Below the pieces are notes generated by a model, which was given only the letters and a program-made list of their open reading frames with translations, was not told where the DNA came from and searched no databases. This document shows positions 50,339-58,854 of a DNA stretch of 64,000 nucleotides, piece by piece (position 1 is the first letter of the stretch; each line of letters opens with the position of its first letter). This DNA comes from DATKYQ01 sp035528415 (lineage in GTDB: Bacteria; Myxococcota; B64-G9): contig DATKYQ010000080.1 in the NCBI GenBank assembly GCA_035528415.1, forward strand, positions 1 to 64,000, read 5' to 3'. Made by a program: the position numbers and the translations under genes.

Positions 50339-52045
50339 TCAGGCCCCTGGCGCGCCGGCGGCCGGCGCTCCTGCCTTGGGATTGTTTTCTGTCATGCGAT
50401 TGTACAGCAACTGATGTCCGATGCTGAGCAATGAGTTTACGAAGATGTACAGTACCAATCCGGACGGCAGGTAAAGCATGATAAAGGTGAAAAAAACGGG
50501 CATTGCGTACATCATCATCTTCGCCTGTTGCGAGTCGGCAGTCGTTGGTGAGAGTTTCTGCTGCAAGAACATCGCCACTCCCAGTACAATTGGCATAATG
50601 AAGTACGGATCCCTGAAAGAGAGATCATCAACCCAGCCCTTGATAAACGGCATCTGATACAGTTCTATCGACGAATACAACATCCTGTATAAAGCGAACC
50701 AGATGGGCATTTGCAACAACATCGGCAGACAGCCCCCCATCGGATTAACCTTGTGCGTCTTGTAAAGCTTCATCATCTCCTGGTTCATACGCTGCTTGTC
50801 GTCTCCACATCTTTTCTTTAGATCGTCCATCAAGGGTTTGATTTTCGACATCTCCTTCATGGAACGCATGCTCTTCTGGGTCAGCGGCAAGAGGACTATC
50901 TTTATGACAATAGTCAAAAAGATAATTGCTATCCCGTAGTTCCCAACCAAGGTGAAAAATGTCTTCAACAGCCACAACAACGGGTGACACAGGAATGCAA
51001 ACCATCCAAAATCCACCGACTTCACTAGTTGCGCGCTCTGATCGTCCGAGCCTGCTCCCCCGTTGACTTTCTCCATCAGGCTCAATCTCTTGGGGCCGAC
51101 ATATAACCTGTAGTTATGTACCGCTTTTCCACCCGGCGGAATGTCCGTCTCGGGGTACATGAGTTCCGCGACCATTGTCTGATCGTGGTTAGCCGCCATC
51201 TTGCAAACCGCCTTCTCGACGCCCCTGGCTACCGCAGCTATCAGGAAGTACTGTTCATTGATGCCTGTCCATAGCACCTGTGGCTCGGCGGATTCCGCTT
51301 TTCCGGGCTCTGCCTCGATGCTCATGAGATCGCCGTTTGCCATGCAGGTTGGTGCCCTGGGCGTCACGCTCGCCCCCATGCAGCCCGATGACTGTATCTT
51401 CTCGTAACCGGCAAAGTTGTCTAAAATTATCTGTTCCGTGATGCTGGCGGATCCTTGATTATGTACAGCGACCTCCAGATCAATGACGTAATCCAAGTCG
51501 CTCGTTTTATATCTCTTTGTAATATAAAGGCTTTTGTCTTCTGCAGCGATGTCGTAGCGGAATGTCAAACTGTCTTTTTCATCGTTTAGCACTTGCCAGT
51601 CGGTATATTCAGGTAGTTTGAATCCGGTCTTCTCGCTCCGGAAGGAAATGGAAAAGGGTCTTTTTCGCTCATCGGCGGTCGATACCAGGTCTTCCGGTCC
51701 CCACTCGGATGCCTTTTTGGTTTCTGAGCGCTCCTTGTAATCGTTCAGAATCATCGACTTCAGATTTGCGCCTCTTGAACTCCAGATCGCCGTGTAATGC
51801 TTCGTCTTCAAACTGACCGTTTTTTCGTCAGGTCGTGCCGAAGGCGGCAGTGTTTTTTTCTCTTTGCCTTCTTTTTCTTTTATGCTGTTGTCTCCATCCT
51901 TTTCCGGCCCCGCTTGTGCTACTGCGCCGTCCAGTCCCCCATCCGCGTTGTGATGCATTTTTTCCGGTGGCTCTACGAAAATTGCCTGCCATATCAACCA
52001 GACGGCAATACAGAGGACCACCGCTATTATTGTTTTCTTATCCAT
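50339..52045 (-). CDS. yidC: Membrane protein insertase YidC
   Basis: The 568-residue protein has an N-terminal membrane segment, a large periplasmic beta domain (about 60-340) as in Gram-negative YidC, and the conserved five-segment C-terminal region with MGGCLPMLLQMPIWFALYRML and FVNSLLSIGHQLLYNR. It inserts membrane proteins with or without SecYEG. A GGGGAG site precedes the ATG. Length is close to the usual 550. It follows yidD. Confidence 0.96.
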   Translation of the reverse strand: MDKKTIIAVVLCIAVWLIWQAIFVEPPEKMHHNADGGLDGAVAQAGPEKDGDNSIKEKEGKEKKTLPPSARPDEKTVSLKTKHYTAIWSSRGANLKSMILNDYKERSETKKASEWGPEDLVSTADERKRPFSISFRSEKTGFKLPEYTDWQVLNDEKDSLTFRYDIAAEDKSLYITKRYKTSDLDYVIDLEVAVHNQGSASITEQIILDNFAGYEKIQSSGCMGASVTPRAPTCMANGDLMSIEAEPGKAESAEPQVLWTGINEQYFLIAAVARGVEKAVCKMAANHDQTMVAELMYPETDIPPGGKAVHNYRLYVGPKRLSLMEKVNGGAGSDDQSAQLVKSVDFGWFAFLCHPLLWLLKTFFTLVGNYGIAIIFLTIVIKIVLLPLTQKSMRSMKEMSKIKPLMDDLKKRCGDDKQRMNQEMMKLYKTHKVNPMGGCLPMLLQMPIWFALYRMLYSSIELYQMPFIKGWVDDLSFRDPYFIMPIVLGVAMFLQQKLSPTTADSQQAKMMMYAMPVFFTFIMLYLPSGLVLYIFVNSLLSIGHQLLYNRMTENNPKAGAPAAGAPGA

Positions 52046-52084
52046 TTTACTCCCCGCTACATCCGTGTCTGTAAGGTCGTCCGC

Positions 52085-52294
52085 TCAAGGAACTGGATCG
52101 CAGCCACCGGGATTCAGCGGATGGCATTTTAGAAGCCTGCGCAAAGAGAGCCACAACCCCTTCAATAAACCGTGTTTTTTCAGACACCCAACGGTATATT
52201 CAGAACAACTGGGGTAGAAACGACACCTTGATCCCAGAAAGGGAGAAATAGCCAACTGGTAGAGTTTGATCAGAATCACCACCAGTCGCGTCAT
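52085..52294 (-). CDS. yidD: Membrane protein insertion factor YidD
   Basis: The 69-residue protein has the full YidD set: YQLAISPFLGSRCRFYPSCSEY and LSLRRLLKCHPLNPGGCDPVP, with the conserved Cys and Pro residues. It lies between rnpA and yidC. The ATG follows the rnpA stop by two bases, with AAAGG upstream. Confidence 0.95.
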   Translation of the reverse strand: MTRLVVILIKLYQLAISPFLGSRCRFYPSCSEYTVGCLKKHGLLKGLWLSLRRLLKCHPLNPGGCDPVP

Positions 52295-52296
52295 TC

Positions 52297-52728
52297 TCAA
52301 ACCTTTCCGGCCCTCGTTATTTCATCCACCAAACTCAAATAATTCATCCGGCGCGCTTCTCTCTTGGGTATCACGACCACGTCTGAATCTCTCGGAAACA
52401 TGTGTCTGTTTCTCCTGAAGGCTTCTCTTATCAAGCGCTTGAGCCTGTTTCGCCTGACACTGTTCCCAACTTTCTTGCTGACGGCTACTCCCAGCCGCGT
52501 TCTTCCGTGTTTATTTTTCAAAAAAAGGATCACGAGGCTGTGTGTGACAAGCTTCTTTCCCCGTCTCTGGACGCGCAGGAACTCCCATCGACGCAGCAGG
52601 CGATCTTTTTTCTGGAAGGACTCGTCGCGACAAGACGACAGGCAATTATTAATTTTTGTTTGAGGAGAGTTGGACCGTAAGTCGCGTCCTTCCCTTCCTT
52701 CTTCGTCTCTGGAGGATTTTTCTGCCAC
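52297..52728 (-). CDS. rnpA: Ribonuclease P protein component
   Basis: The protein has the RnpA core (RRWEFLRVQRRGKKLV, LGVAVSKKVGNSVRRNRLKRLIREAFRRNR, with the RNR motif). It binds the M1 RNA and helps process tRNA 5' ends. Homology begins near ESFQKKDRLLRR, about residue 36. Upstream the only standard start codon in frame is the GTG at 52728, which lies inside rpmH; between it and the core only ATT and CTG codons occur. With that start the protein has 143 residues and overlaps rpmH by 80 bases. An AGGATGG lies nine bases before the GTG. Confidence 0.9.
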   Translation of the reverse strand: MAEKSSRDEEGREGRDLRSNSPQTKINNCLSSCRDESFQKKDRLLRRWEFLRVQRRGKKLVTHSLVILFLKNKHGRTRLGVAVSKKVGNSVRRNRLKRLIREAFRRNRHMFPRDSDVVVIPKREARRMNYLSLVDEITRAGKV

Positions 52729-52804
52729 CGCTCGTACCCATCCTGGAGAGGAAACCGTGACTTCTCTTGCGCTTCCGCCGGCTAGGCTGGTATGTTCTTT
52801 TCAC
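52649..52804 (-). CDS. rpmH: Ribosomal protein L34
   Basis: A 51-residue L34 is encoded on the minus strand from GTG at 52804 to TAA at 52649. It starts KRTYQPSRRKRKRSHGFLSR and continues MGTSGGRKILQRRRRKGRTRL, the complete family sequence, plus a short tail (TVQLSSNKN). AAAGGGG lies nine bases before the GTG. It precedes rnpA as in nearly all bacteria. Its last 80 bases also code for the beginning of rnpA in another frame. Confidence 0.95.
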   Translation of the reverse strand: MKRTYQPSRRKRKRSHGFLSRMGTSGGRKILQRRRRKGRTRLTVQLSSNKN

Positions 52805-53221
52805 TGTTTGGCGCCCCTTTCATCTCCGGCCTTCTCTACGCCCGCGGCCAGCGTCGTGCTCGAACCGTCTGCTCGGACGAGAATTCCGAGAGGGCAATAT
52901 CTTGCACAGGCATTCCCTAGTGTCAAGCAATTTGAGTACGATCGAGGTACGCTTGTCACCGTCATCGAACTTTTTGTGGTGGTATCTCTCTTGGGAGACA
53001 TTTTTACTTGAAAAGCAATTCCCACTCTGATACCAGATAACTCCAATCGCCAAGATTGTTGAGATCTGGAATGTTCATATTTTGTAAAAGGGGATAATTT
53101 TTTTCTGTTCAACTCTTTGTTTTCGCTTTGAAAAGAGGTTTTCCACAGCTGTTGATAAAAACGGTCGAGTATTTGCTTTTCTTTTCTAAAACAGTGACCT
53201 TCGCTCTGTTTGGCAGGTAAA
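52805..53221. other. Probable oriC: rpmH-dnaA intergenic region
   Basis: This 417-base gap is where gene direction switches from minus (rpmH leftward) to plus (dnaA rightward). It is AT-rich after 53040 and holds a DnaA-box pair at 53139-53158 and a weaker match AGGGGATAA at 53089, followed by a T-run that could melt. No gene is seen in it, although a frame of 199 codons crosses it without similarity to anything. This is the classical origin position. Confidence 0.75.
53139..53158. other. Paired inverted DnaA boxes
   Basis: TTTTCCACA (53139-53147) matches the DnaA-box consensus TTWTNCACA fully. Two bases later TGTTGATAA (53150-53158) is its inverted partner with one mismatch. Together they make an almost symmetrical 20-base DnaA-binding unit 63 bases before the dnaA start, suitable for both initiation and dnaA autoregulation. 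Confidence 0.7.
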
Positions 53222-54571
53222 ATGGAAAGTATTTGGTCAGAGATACTTGCCTCTATTGAAAAACGGGTGAACGCCGGCACGTTCAATCGCTGGTTCTCAT
53301 TACTCACCTTTATCTCCAGCGATGCTGACATTGTTTCCCTTGGTGTTCCCAACAGGTTCACGAGGGACTGGATAAACGACCATGGCTTGAAGGACATCAT
53401 TCAACAAGAATTTTCCTCACATTTTTCCAAAGAAGTTCGGATCGTCTTCAAAATAACGGAAAACAATGCCGCTGCGGCCTCCGCCGCACCCTTGCCCCAA
53501 GACACACTAACAGAAGTTGAAGACTCCTTCAGCATCGCCGAGAAAGCAGCCAGGGATGTTGGTCTGAACCCTCATTACCGCTTCAAAGATTTCGTCGTCG
53601 GTCCCTCTAATCAACTTGCTTATGCGGCATCACAGAACGTCTCTGAAAATCCAGCCAGTATCTACAATCCGCTTTTCATCTATGGCGGCTCCGGCCTCGG
53701 CAAGACGCACCTTCTGAACGCAATCGGTCACAAGATTCTGGAAGACCGCCCGGGTTCACGCGTGATCTACACTTCTACAGAGACATTCGTGAACGAGATG
53801 ATCAACTCTATCCGTTCCATGAAGATGGACAACTTCAGGAACAAGTACCGGACACGATGCGACATATTGTTGATCGACGACATACAGTTTATTTCCGGCA
53901 AGGATCGCACCCAGGAGGAATTCTTCCACACCTTCAATACTCTCTTCGAGTCTCACCGCCAAATCGTCCTCAGTTCTGACAGCTACCCGCAGGAGATTCC
54001 GAAACTCGAAGATCGTCTCAGGACACGCTTTCAGTGGGGACTGATCGCAGACATCCATGCCCCTGAAATCGAGACGAGAATCGCCATCCTGCAGAAAAAA
54101 GCCGATCAAGAGGGTTTGGATATCCCGGATGATGTCTCCATGTTCATTGCATCCAAGATCAAATCAAACATCCGCGAAATAGAGGGATCCATTAAGCGCC
54201 TGGGCGCCTTCTCCTCCATGTACGGTAAGCCCATCACACTCGATTTTGCAAAAGAGGCCTTAAAGGAGACCCTTGGCACAAGCATACGCCTTTCTGTTGA
54301 AGACGTTCTCAAGGTCGTTGCCGGACTCTTTAATGTCAAGGTTTCCGATCTCAAGGGCAGTAAGAGACTGCGCTCTATATCCAGGCCGCGACAAATCGCC
54401 ATGTACGTCTGCAGAACCTATCTCGACGCTACCTACCCGGAAATTGGAAACCATCTCAATAAAGATCACTCGACCGCCATAAGCGCAGTAAGGAACGTCG
54501 AAAAGATGATTGTGTCCGATCCTTCGATCAGAGAAGCCATCGAAGCGATCAAGAGGCAACTCGGTTTTTGA
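53222..54571 (+). CDS. dnaA: Chromosomal replication initiator DnaA
   Basis: The 449-residue protein has the N-terminal domain I (SIWSEILASIEKRV), AAA+ Walker A GGSGLGKTHLLNAIGH (about 158-173), Walker B ILLIDDIQFI, and the C-terminal DNA-binding domain with KDHSTAISAVRNVEK. Start is ATG at 53222; a TTG lies four codons upstream. It is slightly AT-richer than genes outside the origin block. It begins the plus-strand half of the origin cluster, followed by dnaN. Confidence 0.97.
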   Translation: MESIWSEILASIEKRVNAGTFNRWFSLLTFISSDADIVSLGVPNRFTRDWINDHGLKDIIQQEFSSHFSKEVRIVFKITENNAAAASAAPLPQDTLTEVEDSFSIAEKAARDVGLNPHYRFKDFVVGPSNQLAYAASQNVSENPASIYNPLFIYGGSGLGKTHLLNAIGHKILEDRPGSRVIYTSTETFVNEMINSIRSMKMDNFRNKYRTRCDILLIDDIQFISGKDRTQEEFFHTFNTLFESHRQIVLSSDSYPQEIPKLEDRLRTRFQWGLIADIHAPEIETRIAILQKKADQEGLDIPDDVSMFIASKIKSNIREIEGSIKRLGAFSSMYGKPITLDFAKEALKETLGTSIRLSVEDVLKVVAGLFNVKVSDLKGSKRLRSISRPRQIAMYVCRTYLDATYPEIGNHLNKDHSTAISAVRNVEKMIVSDPSIREAIEAIKRQLGF

Positions 54572-54799
54572 ATGAAAATTATTATGAAAAGATTGTGGAC
54601 TTCCATGTCAATAACCGGTGAATTACTCAAAAGCGGTGTTTTACGACATATTACAAACAGGCTTTCAATAAACTCATGTCTTTATTTTCCCTTTATTCTG
54701 AGTTATGTTACCCCTAAGTCACATATTTCACAGGGCTTACTATGACTACTGTTTTTTTAATTAGTTAATACCTGTAAAACAATAAGCAGGAGGTTTTAA
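54572..54799. promoter_or_regulatory. AT-rich dnaA-dnaN intergenic region
   Basis: A 228-base AT-rich gap with one near-consensus DnaA box (TATTTCACA, 54724-54732, one mismatch) and a weaker TGTGGACTT. It could act as a secondary origin element or hold the dnaN promoter. No gene is seen. An AGGAGG ribosome site for dnaN closes it. Confidence 0.5.
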
Positions 54800-55915
54800 A
54801 TGGAGTTCTCCATAAACTCGGATGATCTGGCCAAGGGCCTGTATCGAGCGCAGGGAATTGTCGAAAAAAAGACAGCTATGCCGATTCTTTCAAATGTGCT
54901 TTTTACAGCTTCGCTCGATGGTAAGGTTTCAATCACGGCAACCGATCTTGAAGTAGGCATGACTTGTAAGCAGACAGCTGCCGTGAAAAAAGAAGGAAGT
55001 ATTACCATCAGCGCGCGTCACCTCTACGACATTATCAGGTCTTTTAAAAAACAAGAAGTTACTGTAAAAAAACTCGACAATAATTGGGCTGAGGTTAAAT
55101 GCGGAAATAATGAGTACCGCATGCTGGGAATGGCTGCCGAAGATTTCCAAGATCTACCGGATGTGAGCAAAGCAAAGTTATTAAAAATTGATCCCGTTGT
55201 GTTGAAGAACATGATCGACAAGACTATATATGCGGTCTCAAATGACGAGACAAGATACAACTTGAACGGCTCGTATCTCGAAAAAATAGGTGATGGCGAC
55301 TTCAGGATGGTTGCTACCGATGGACATAGATTATCGATGATCGATGCTAAATTGTCGGTGGATAAGGACGCATCCGGATTCGAGGAAGGAATAATTATCC
55401 CCAAGAAAGGTTTACTGGAGATGAAACGCCTGATCGAGTCCGAGGAAGACGGCTGTAAATTGGGTCTTGACGGAAGCAATCTGGTTTTCGGGATAAATGA
55501 GGTAACCGTTGTTATGAGGTTGCTTGATGGACAGTTTCCAGAATATAAACAAGTCGTTCCAACAGATCAAAAGATTACAATCGGTGTCGACAGGAAGAAG
55601 TTGATGGAAAGTTTGAGGCGCGTCAGTATTTTATCGAGCGACAGGACGCTTGGAGTGAAAATAGGTCTTGCGAAGGGAGTCCTCAGAATAAGCACGTCGA
55701 ACCCTGACCTTGGTGAAGCAAAAGAAGAGATGGAAGTCGAATATGATGGCAAAGAGTTAACGATTGGATTCAACGCACGCTACCTGATTGACGCGATGTC
55801 TTCAATTGAAACGGATACGGTAAATATTTCTCTGGATGACGATCTTTCTCCGGGGGTAATAAGGCCTTCAGATTCTGAAAATTACACATGCGTCGTTATG
55901 CCGATGAGAATATAG
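54800..55915 (+). CDS. dnaN: DNA polymerase III beta sliding clamp
   Basis: The 371-residue protein has the three-domain clamp pattern, with MEFSINSDDLAKGL at the start, TRYNLNGSYLE and ATDGHRLSM in domain II, and the C-terminal CVVMPMRI. It is the processivity factor for replication and a hub for repair partners. The ATG follows CAGGAGGTTTTAA. Its base composition is lower in GC than most of the window. Confidence 0.97.
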   Translation: MEFSINSDDLAKGLYRAQGIVEKKTAMPILSNVLFTASLDGKVSITATDLEVGMTCKQTAAVKKEGSITISARHLYDIIRSFKKQEVTVKKLDNNWAEVKCGNNEYRMLGMAAEDFQDLPDVSKAKLLKIDPVVLKNMIDKTIYAVSNDETRYNLNGSYLEKIGDGDFRMVATDGHRLSMIDAKLSVDKDASGFEEGIIIPKKGLLEMKRLIESEEDGCKLGLDGSNLVFGINEVTVVMRLLDGQFPEYKQVVPTDQKITIGVDRKKLMESLRRVSILSSDRTLGVKIGLAKGVLRISTSNPDLGEAKEEMEVEYDGKELTIGFNARYLIDAMSSIETDTVNISLDDDLSPGVIRPSDSENYTCVVMPMRI

Positions 55916-55924
55916 GCCTGCCTG

Positions 55925-57025
55925 TTGTTTGTCAGGCGAATAGAGGTATCTGGTTTCAGGAACCTTTCACGACAAGTAATCGAACTGGCGCGGGGTATAA
56001 ATTTTTTCAGTGGTGGCAACGGCCATGGTAAGACAAACACGCTGGAGGCCGTGCATCTATTAGCGACCTTGAAATCATTCCGCGGCTCTTCAGTGAGAGA
56101 CGTAATTGCTCATGGTGGGGACAGGGCTGAAATTTCAGGTAGCCTCGAGCGTGACGGCATACCAATCGAAATGGGCCTGATCATCGATCACAAGGGACGA
56201 AGACTAAGAGTCGGGGGGCATAATGTCTCTGTGGTGGACGACTACCTGGGCCGTTTGAAGGTGGCTACGTTCACTCCGGACGACCTGTCGATGATAAAAG
56301 GATCCCCTTCGATAAGAAGGCGGTTCATGGACAGATCGGTGTTCCTATTTCAGCCAATCCACCTGGACCGTGTAAAAAAATTCAAGGCAGCACTGAAATC
56401 GCGTAATCGTCTGCTGAGATATACGGGTCGATTGGACAGGGAGGAAATAGACGTATTCGGCCAAATGATGGCAGTGTACGGAATAGAGGTTTCCAAGGCA
56501 CGTGCGAATATATTGAAACTCGTAAGGGACACGGCCCGAAAGATATTTCAAAGGCTGAGTGATGACAGGAGCAGCATCGACGTTATCTTCAAGCCCGGTT
56601 GGAAAATGGAGAAACACTCGGATGCGACGGTTCTCGAAGCGCAGCTGCATGAGAAGGCAAACACAGACATACGCAGAGGTAAAACCAGCATCGGACCACA
56701 ATACGACGACTTCGAGATTCTAGTGGAAGAATCATCGGCCAGGCGATTCGCATCGCAGGGTCAACAGAGGAGTTGCGCTGTTTCTCTCTTACTGGCAGTA
56801 GTAGAGCACTTCATATTGGAAGAAAAAGAAAAGCCGATGATTATCCTGGACGATGTATCGAGTGAACTTGACAAGAGCCACCGGAAGCGACTCTTCGAGA
56901 AGTTGACAGAGATTGGGGCGCAAGTGTTGGTGACGGCGACTGAAGAAGATCTGCTCGCTGGAATAGCAGATCGCATCGAAAAGAGTTTTCTAGTGAACGA
57001 AGGAAAAATAACTCCTGTGGAGTAA
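55925..57025 (+). CDS. recF: DNA replication and repair protein RecF
   Basis: The 366-residue ATPase has Walker A GGNGHGKTNTLEAVHLL (about 33-49) and the ABC-type Walker B/D-loop MIILDDVSSELDKSHR, with the RecF signature QQRSCAVSLLLAVVEHF. It loads RecA at gaps. Start is a TTG nine bases after the dnaN stop, with weak ribosome support; the next Met codons lie too far inside. It is followed three bases later by the symporter gene. Confidence 0.95.
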   Translation: MFVRRIEVSGFRNLSRQVIELARGINFFSGGNGHGKTNTLEAVHLLATLKSFRGSSVRDVIAHGGDRAEISGSLERDGIPIEMGLIIDHKGRRLRVGGHNVSVVDDYLGRLKVATFTPDDLSMIKGSPSIRRRFMDRSVFLFQPIHLDRVKKFKAALKSRNRLLRYTGRLDREEIDVFGQMMAVYGIEVSKARANILKLVRDTARKIFQRLSDDRSSIDVIFKPGWKMEKHSDATVLEAQLHEKANTDIRRGKTSIGPQYDDFEILVEESSARRFASQGQQRSCAVSLLLAVVEHFILEEKEKPMIILDDVSSELDKSHRKRLFEKLTEIGAQVLVTATEEDLLAGIADRIEKSFLVNEGKITPVE

Positions 57026-57028
57026 ATA

Positions 57029-58732
57029 TTGGGAGTCATCGACTGGTCGATAGTCGGCGGCTACATGGCCGTATCACTGGCCATCGGGCTGATGTTCACC
57101 AAAAAGGCCGGACGCAGCCTGAAGGACTACTTTCTGTCCGGGCGCAGCCTGCCATGGTGGGTTGTGGGCGGTTCGATGGTGGCTACTACTTTTGCCGCCG
57201 ACACGCCGCTGGCGGTGACCGAGTATGTTCGCGGTGAAGGCATCTGGCGGAACTGGTTCTGGTGGACGCTGGCAATCAATCACATACTGGCGGCCGTCGT
57301 TTTCTCCAGGCTCTGGCGCAGGGCCGAGGTGCTTACCGACAATGAATTGATCGAGCTGCGCTACCATGGAAAACCGGCCGCCGTCTTGAGGGCGCTGAAG
57401 GCATGCTACTTCTCGACTATTTACAATTTCATCGTCATGGGCTGGGTAACGGCGGCGATGTCGACAGTGCTGAGCGAGTTCATCGACATTCCGATAACCT
57501 GGGCGGTTGTTGCTTGTATGGTCATTGCATTGATCTATTCGTTGATGAGCGGATTCTGGGGTGTGGTGGTGACCGACATATTCCAGTTCGGTGTGGCGAT
57601 GATAGGCTCGGTGGTATTTGCCGTGTTGGCCGCGAAAGCCGCGGGCGGCATGGATGCGATGTTGGCGAAGATCGCGGAAATGGGCGCAGGATCAAAGCTG
57701 GCGTTCTTTCCATCCATGAGTTCTGGACCCGATGTGTGGGAGTTCCTTGTGTTCGTCCTGGTCATGTGGTGGTCGACTCATAACGCTGACGGCGGGGGAT
57801 ACATGATTCAGCGCATGATGGCGGCAAAGAACGAAAAACAAGCTCAGGCGGGTACGTTCTTTTTCGCATTAATGCATTATATCGTCAGGGTCTGGCCATG
57901 GGTTGTCGTAGCCCTGGCATCGGTAGTCCTGCTTCCGGGATCGGTGACCGGCAGGCAAGCCTATCCGCAACTGATGGCGAATATTCTACCGGTCGGCCTG
58001 AGGGGGGTTTTCGTCGCGGTGTTCCTGGCCGCTTTCATGTCGACGATCGATACGCACCTTAACTGGGGATCGTCATACATAGTGAACGACATCTACAAGA
58101 GATTTATAAAGCCAGAGGCCGAGCAAAAACATTACGTGGCGGTATCCAAGATCGTGTCGCTGGTCTTGATGATAGTTGCAGGCTTTGTGGCGCTTGAAAT
58201 ACACAGCATCACTTCGGCCTGGGAACTCGTCTGGGCCATGGGAGCAGGCGTGGGGGCGGTCTTGATCCTCAGGTGGTTCTGGTGGAGGATAAACGCCTAC
58301 AGCGAAATCTCGGCCATGGCCACATCCCTGGTCATCGCCATAGGCATACAAATATGGGAATTGACAACGGGTGAGAGCCTGGCACTGCATATAAAGGCGC
58401 TGGTTGTAGTTCTGGGATCGATTGCAGTCTGGTTGCCAGTAACCTTTCTCACAAAGCCGGAGCCCGAGAAGGTGCTGAAAAGCTTTTGCGAACGAGTGAA
58501 GCCGGGCGGCAGATGGCCTTTCGAGGTTGCCGGCCGTGGTTACGGGCGGAGCATGATCGTAGCTTGGATAGGAGGGGTGGGTATCATATACGGCGGCATG
58601 TTTACAATTGGTGCGTTGGTGCTGAGGCAGACAGATAGCCTGAGCTGGAGTATCCCGCTGGTTACAGCGGGCGGAGCGCTGGTGTGGCTGGGAATGAGAA
58701 AAATATTGCGTCAACAGCAGGTAAAACAATAA
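57029..58732 (+). CDS. Sodium:solute symporter (SSS family)
   Basis: The 567-residue membrane protein has around thirteen hydrophobic segments and SSS features: KAGRSLKDYFLSGRSLPWWVVGG-type first loop (in pieces), sodium-site Ser/Thr in FMSTIDTHLNWGSSYIVND, and aromatic-rich core helices. The substrate is unknown, perhaps a sugar, proline-like amine or other small solute. Start is TTG only three bases after the recF stop, so it is probably translated from the same mRNA as recF. In most bacteria gyrB occupies this place. Confidence 0.87.
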   Translation: MGVIDWSIVGGYMAVSLAIGLMFTKKAGRSLKDYFLSGRSLPWWVVGGSMVATTFAADTPLAVTEYVRGEGIWRNWFWWTLAINHILAAVVFSRLWRRAEVLTDNELIELRYHGKPAAVLRALKACYFSTIYNFIVMGWVTAAMSTVLSEFIDIPITWAVVACMVIALIYSLMSGFWGVVVTDIFQFGVAMIGSVVFAVLAAKAAGGMDAMLAKIAEMGAGSKLAFFPSMSSGPDVWEFLVFVLVMWWSTHNADGGGYMIQRMMAAKNEKQAQAGTFFFALMHYIVRVWPWVVVALASVVLLPGSVTGRQAYPQLMANILPVGLRGVFVAVFLAAFMSTIDTHLNWGSSYIVNDIYKRFIKPEAEQKHYVAVSKIVSLVLMIVAGFVALEIHSITSAWELVWAMGAGVGAVLILRWFWWRINAYSEISAMATSLVIAIGIQIWELTTGESLALHIKALVVVLGSIAVWLPVTFLTKPEPEKVLKSFCERVKPGGRWPFEVAGRGYGRSMIVAWIGGVGIIYGGMFTIGALVLRQTDSLSWSIPLVTAGGALVWLGMRKILRQQQVKQ

Positions 58733-58854
58733 AGAATACAAGCGGTTGTCGAAAAAGAAGTCAATTGATTTTACTTTACTGGCAGAAGCGATCGTGCTAG
58801 CTTGTAAAGAGGCGGAAGGGAAGGAAAATATTCCCAAGATACAGGGACTTAAGG

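Noticed and set aside
52801..53400. 199-codon minus-strand frame across the origin region and the start of dnaA
   Set aside because: It has no recognisable similarity, covers rpmH upstream sequence and the first part of dnaA, and its composition looks non-coding.
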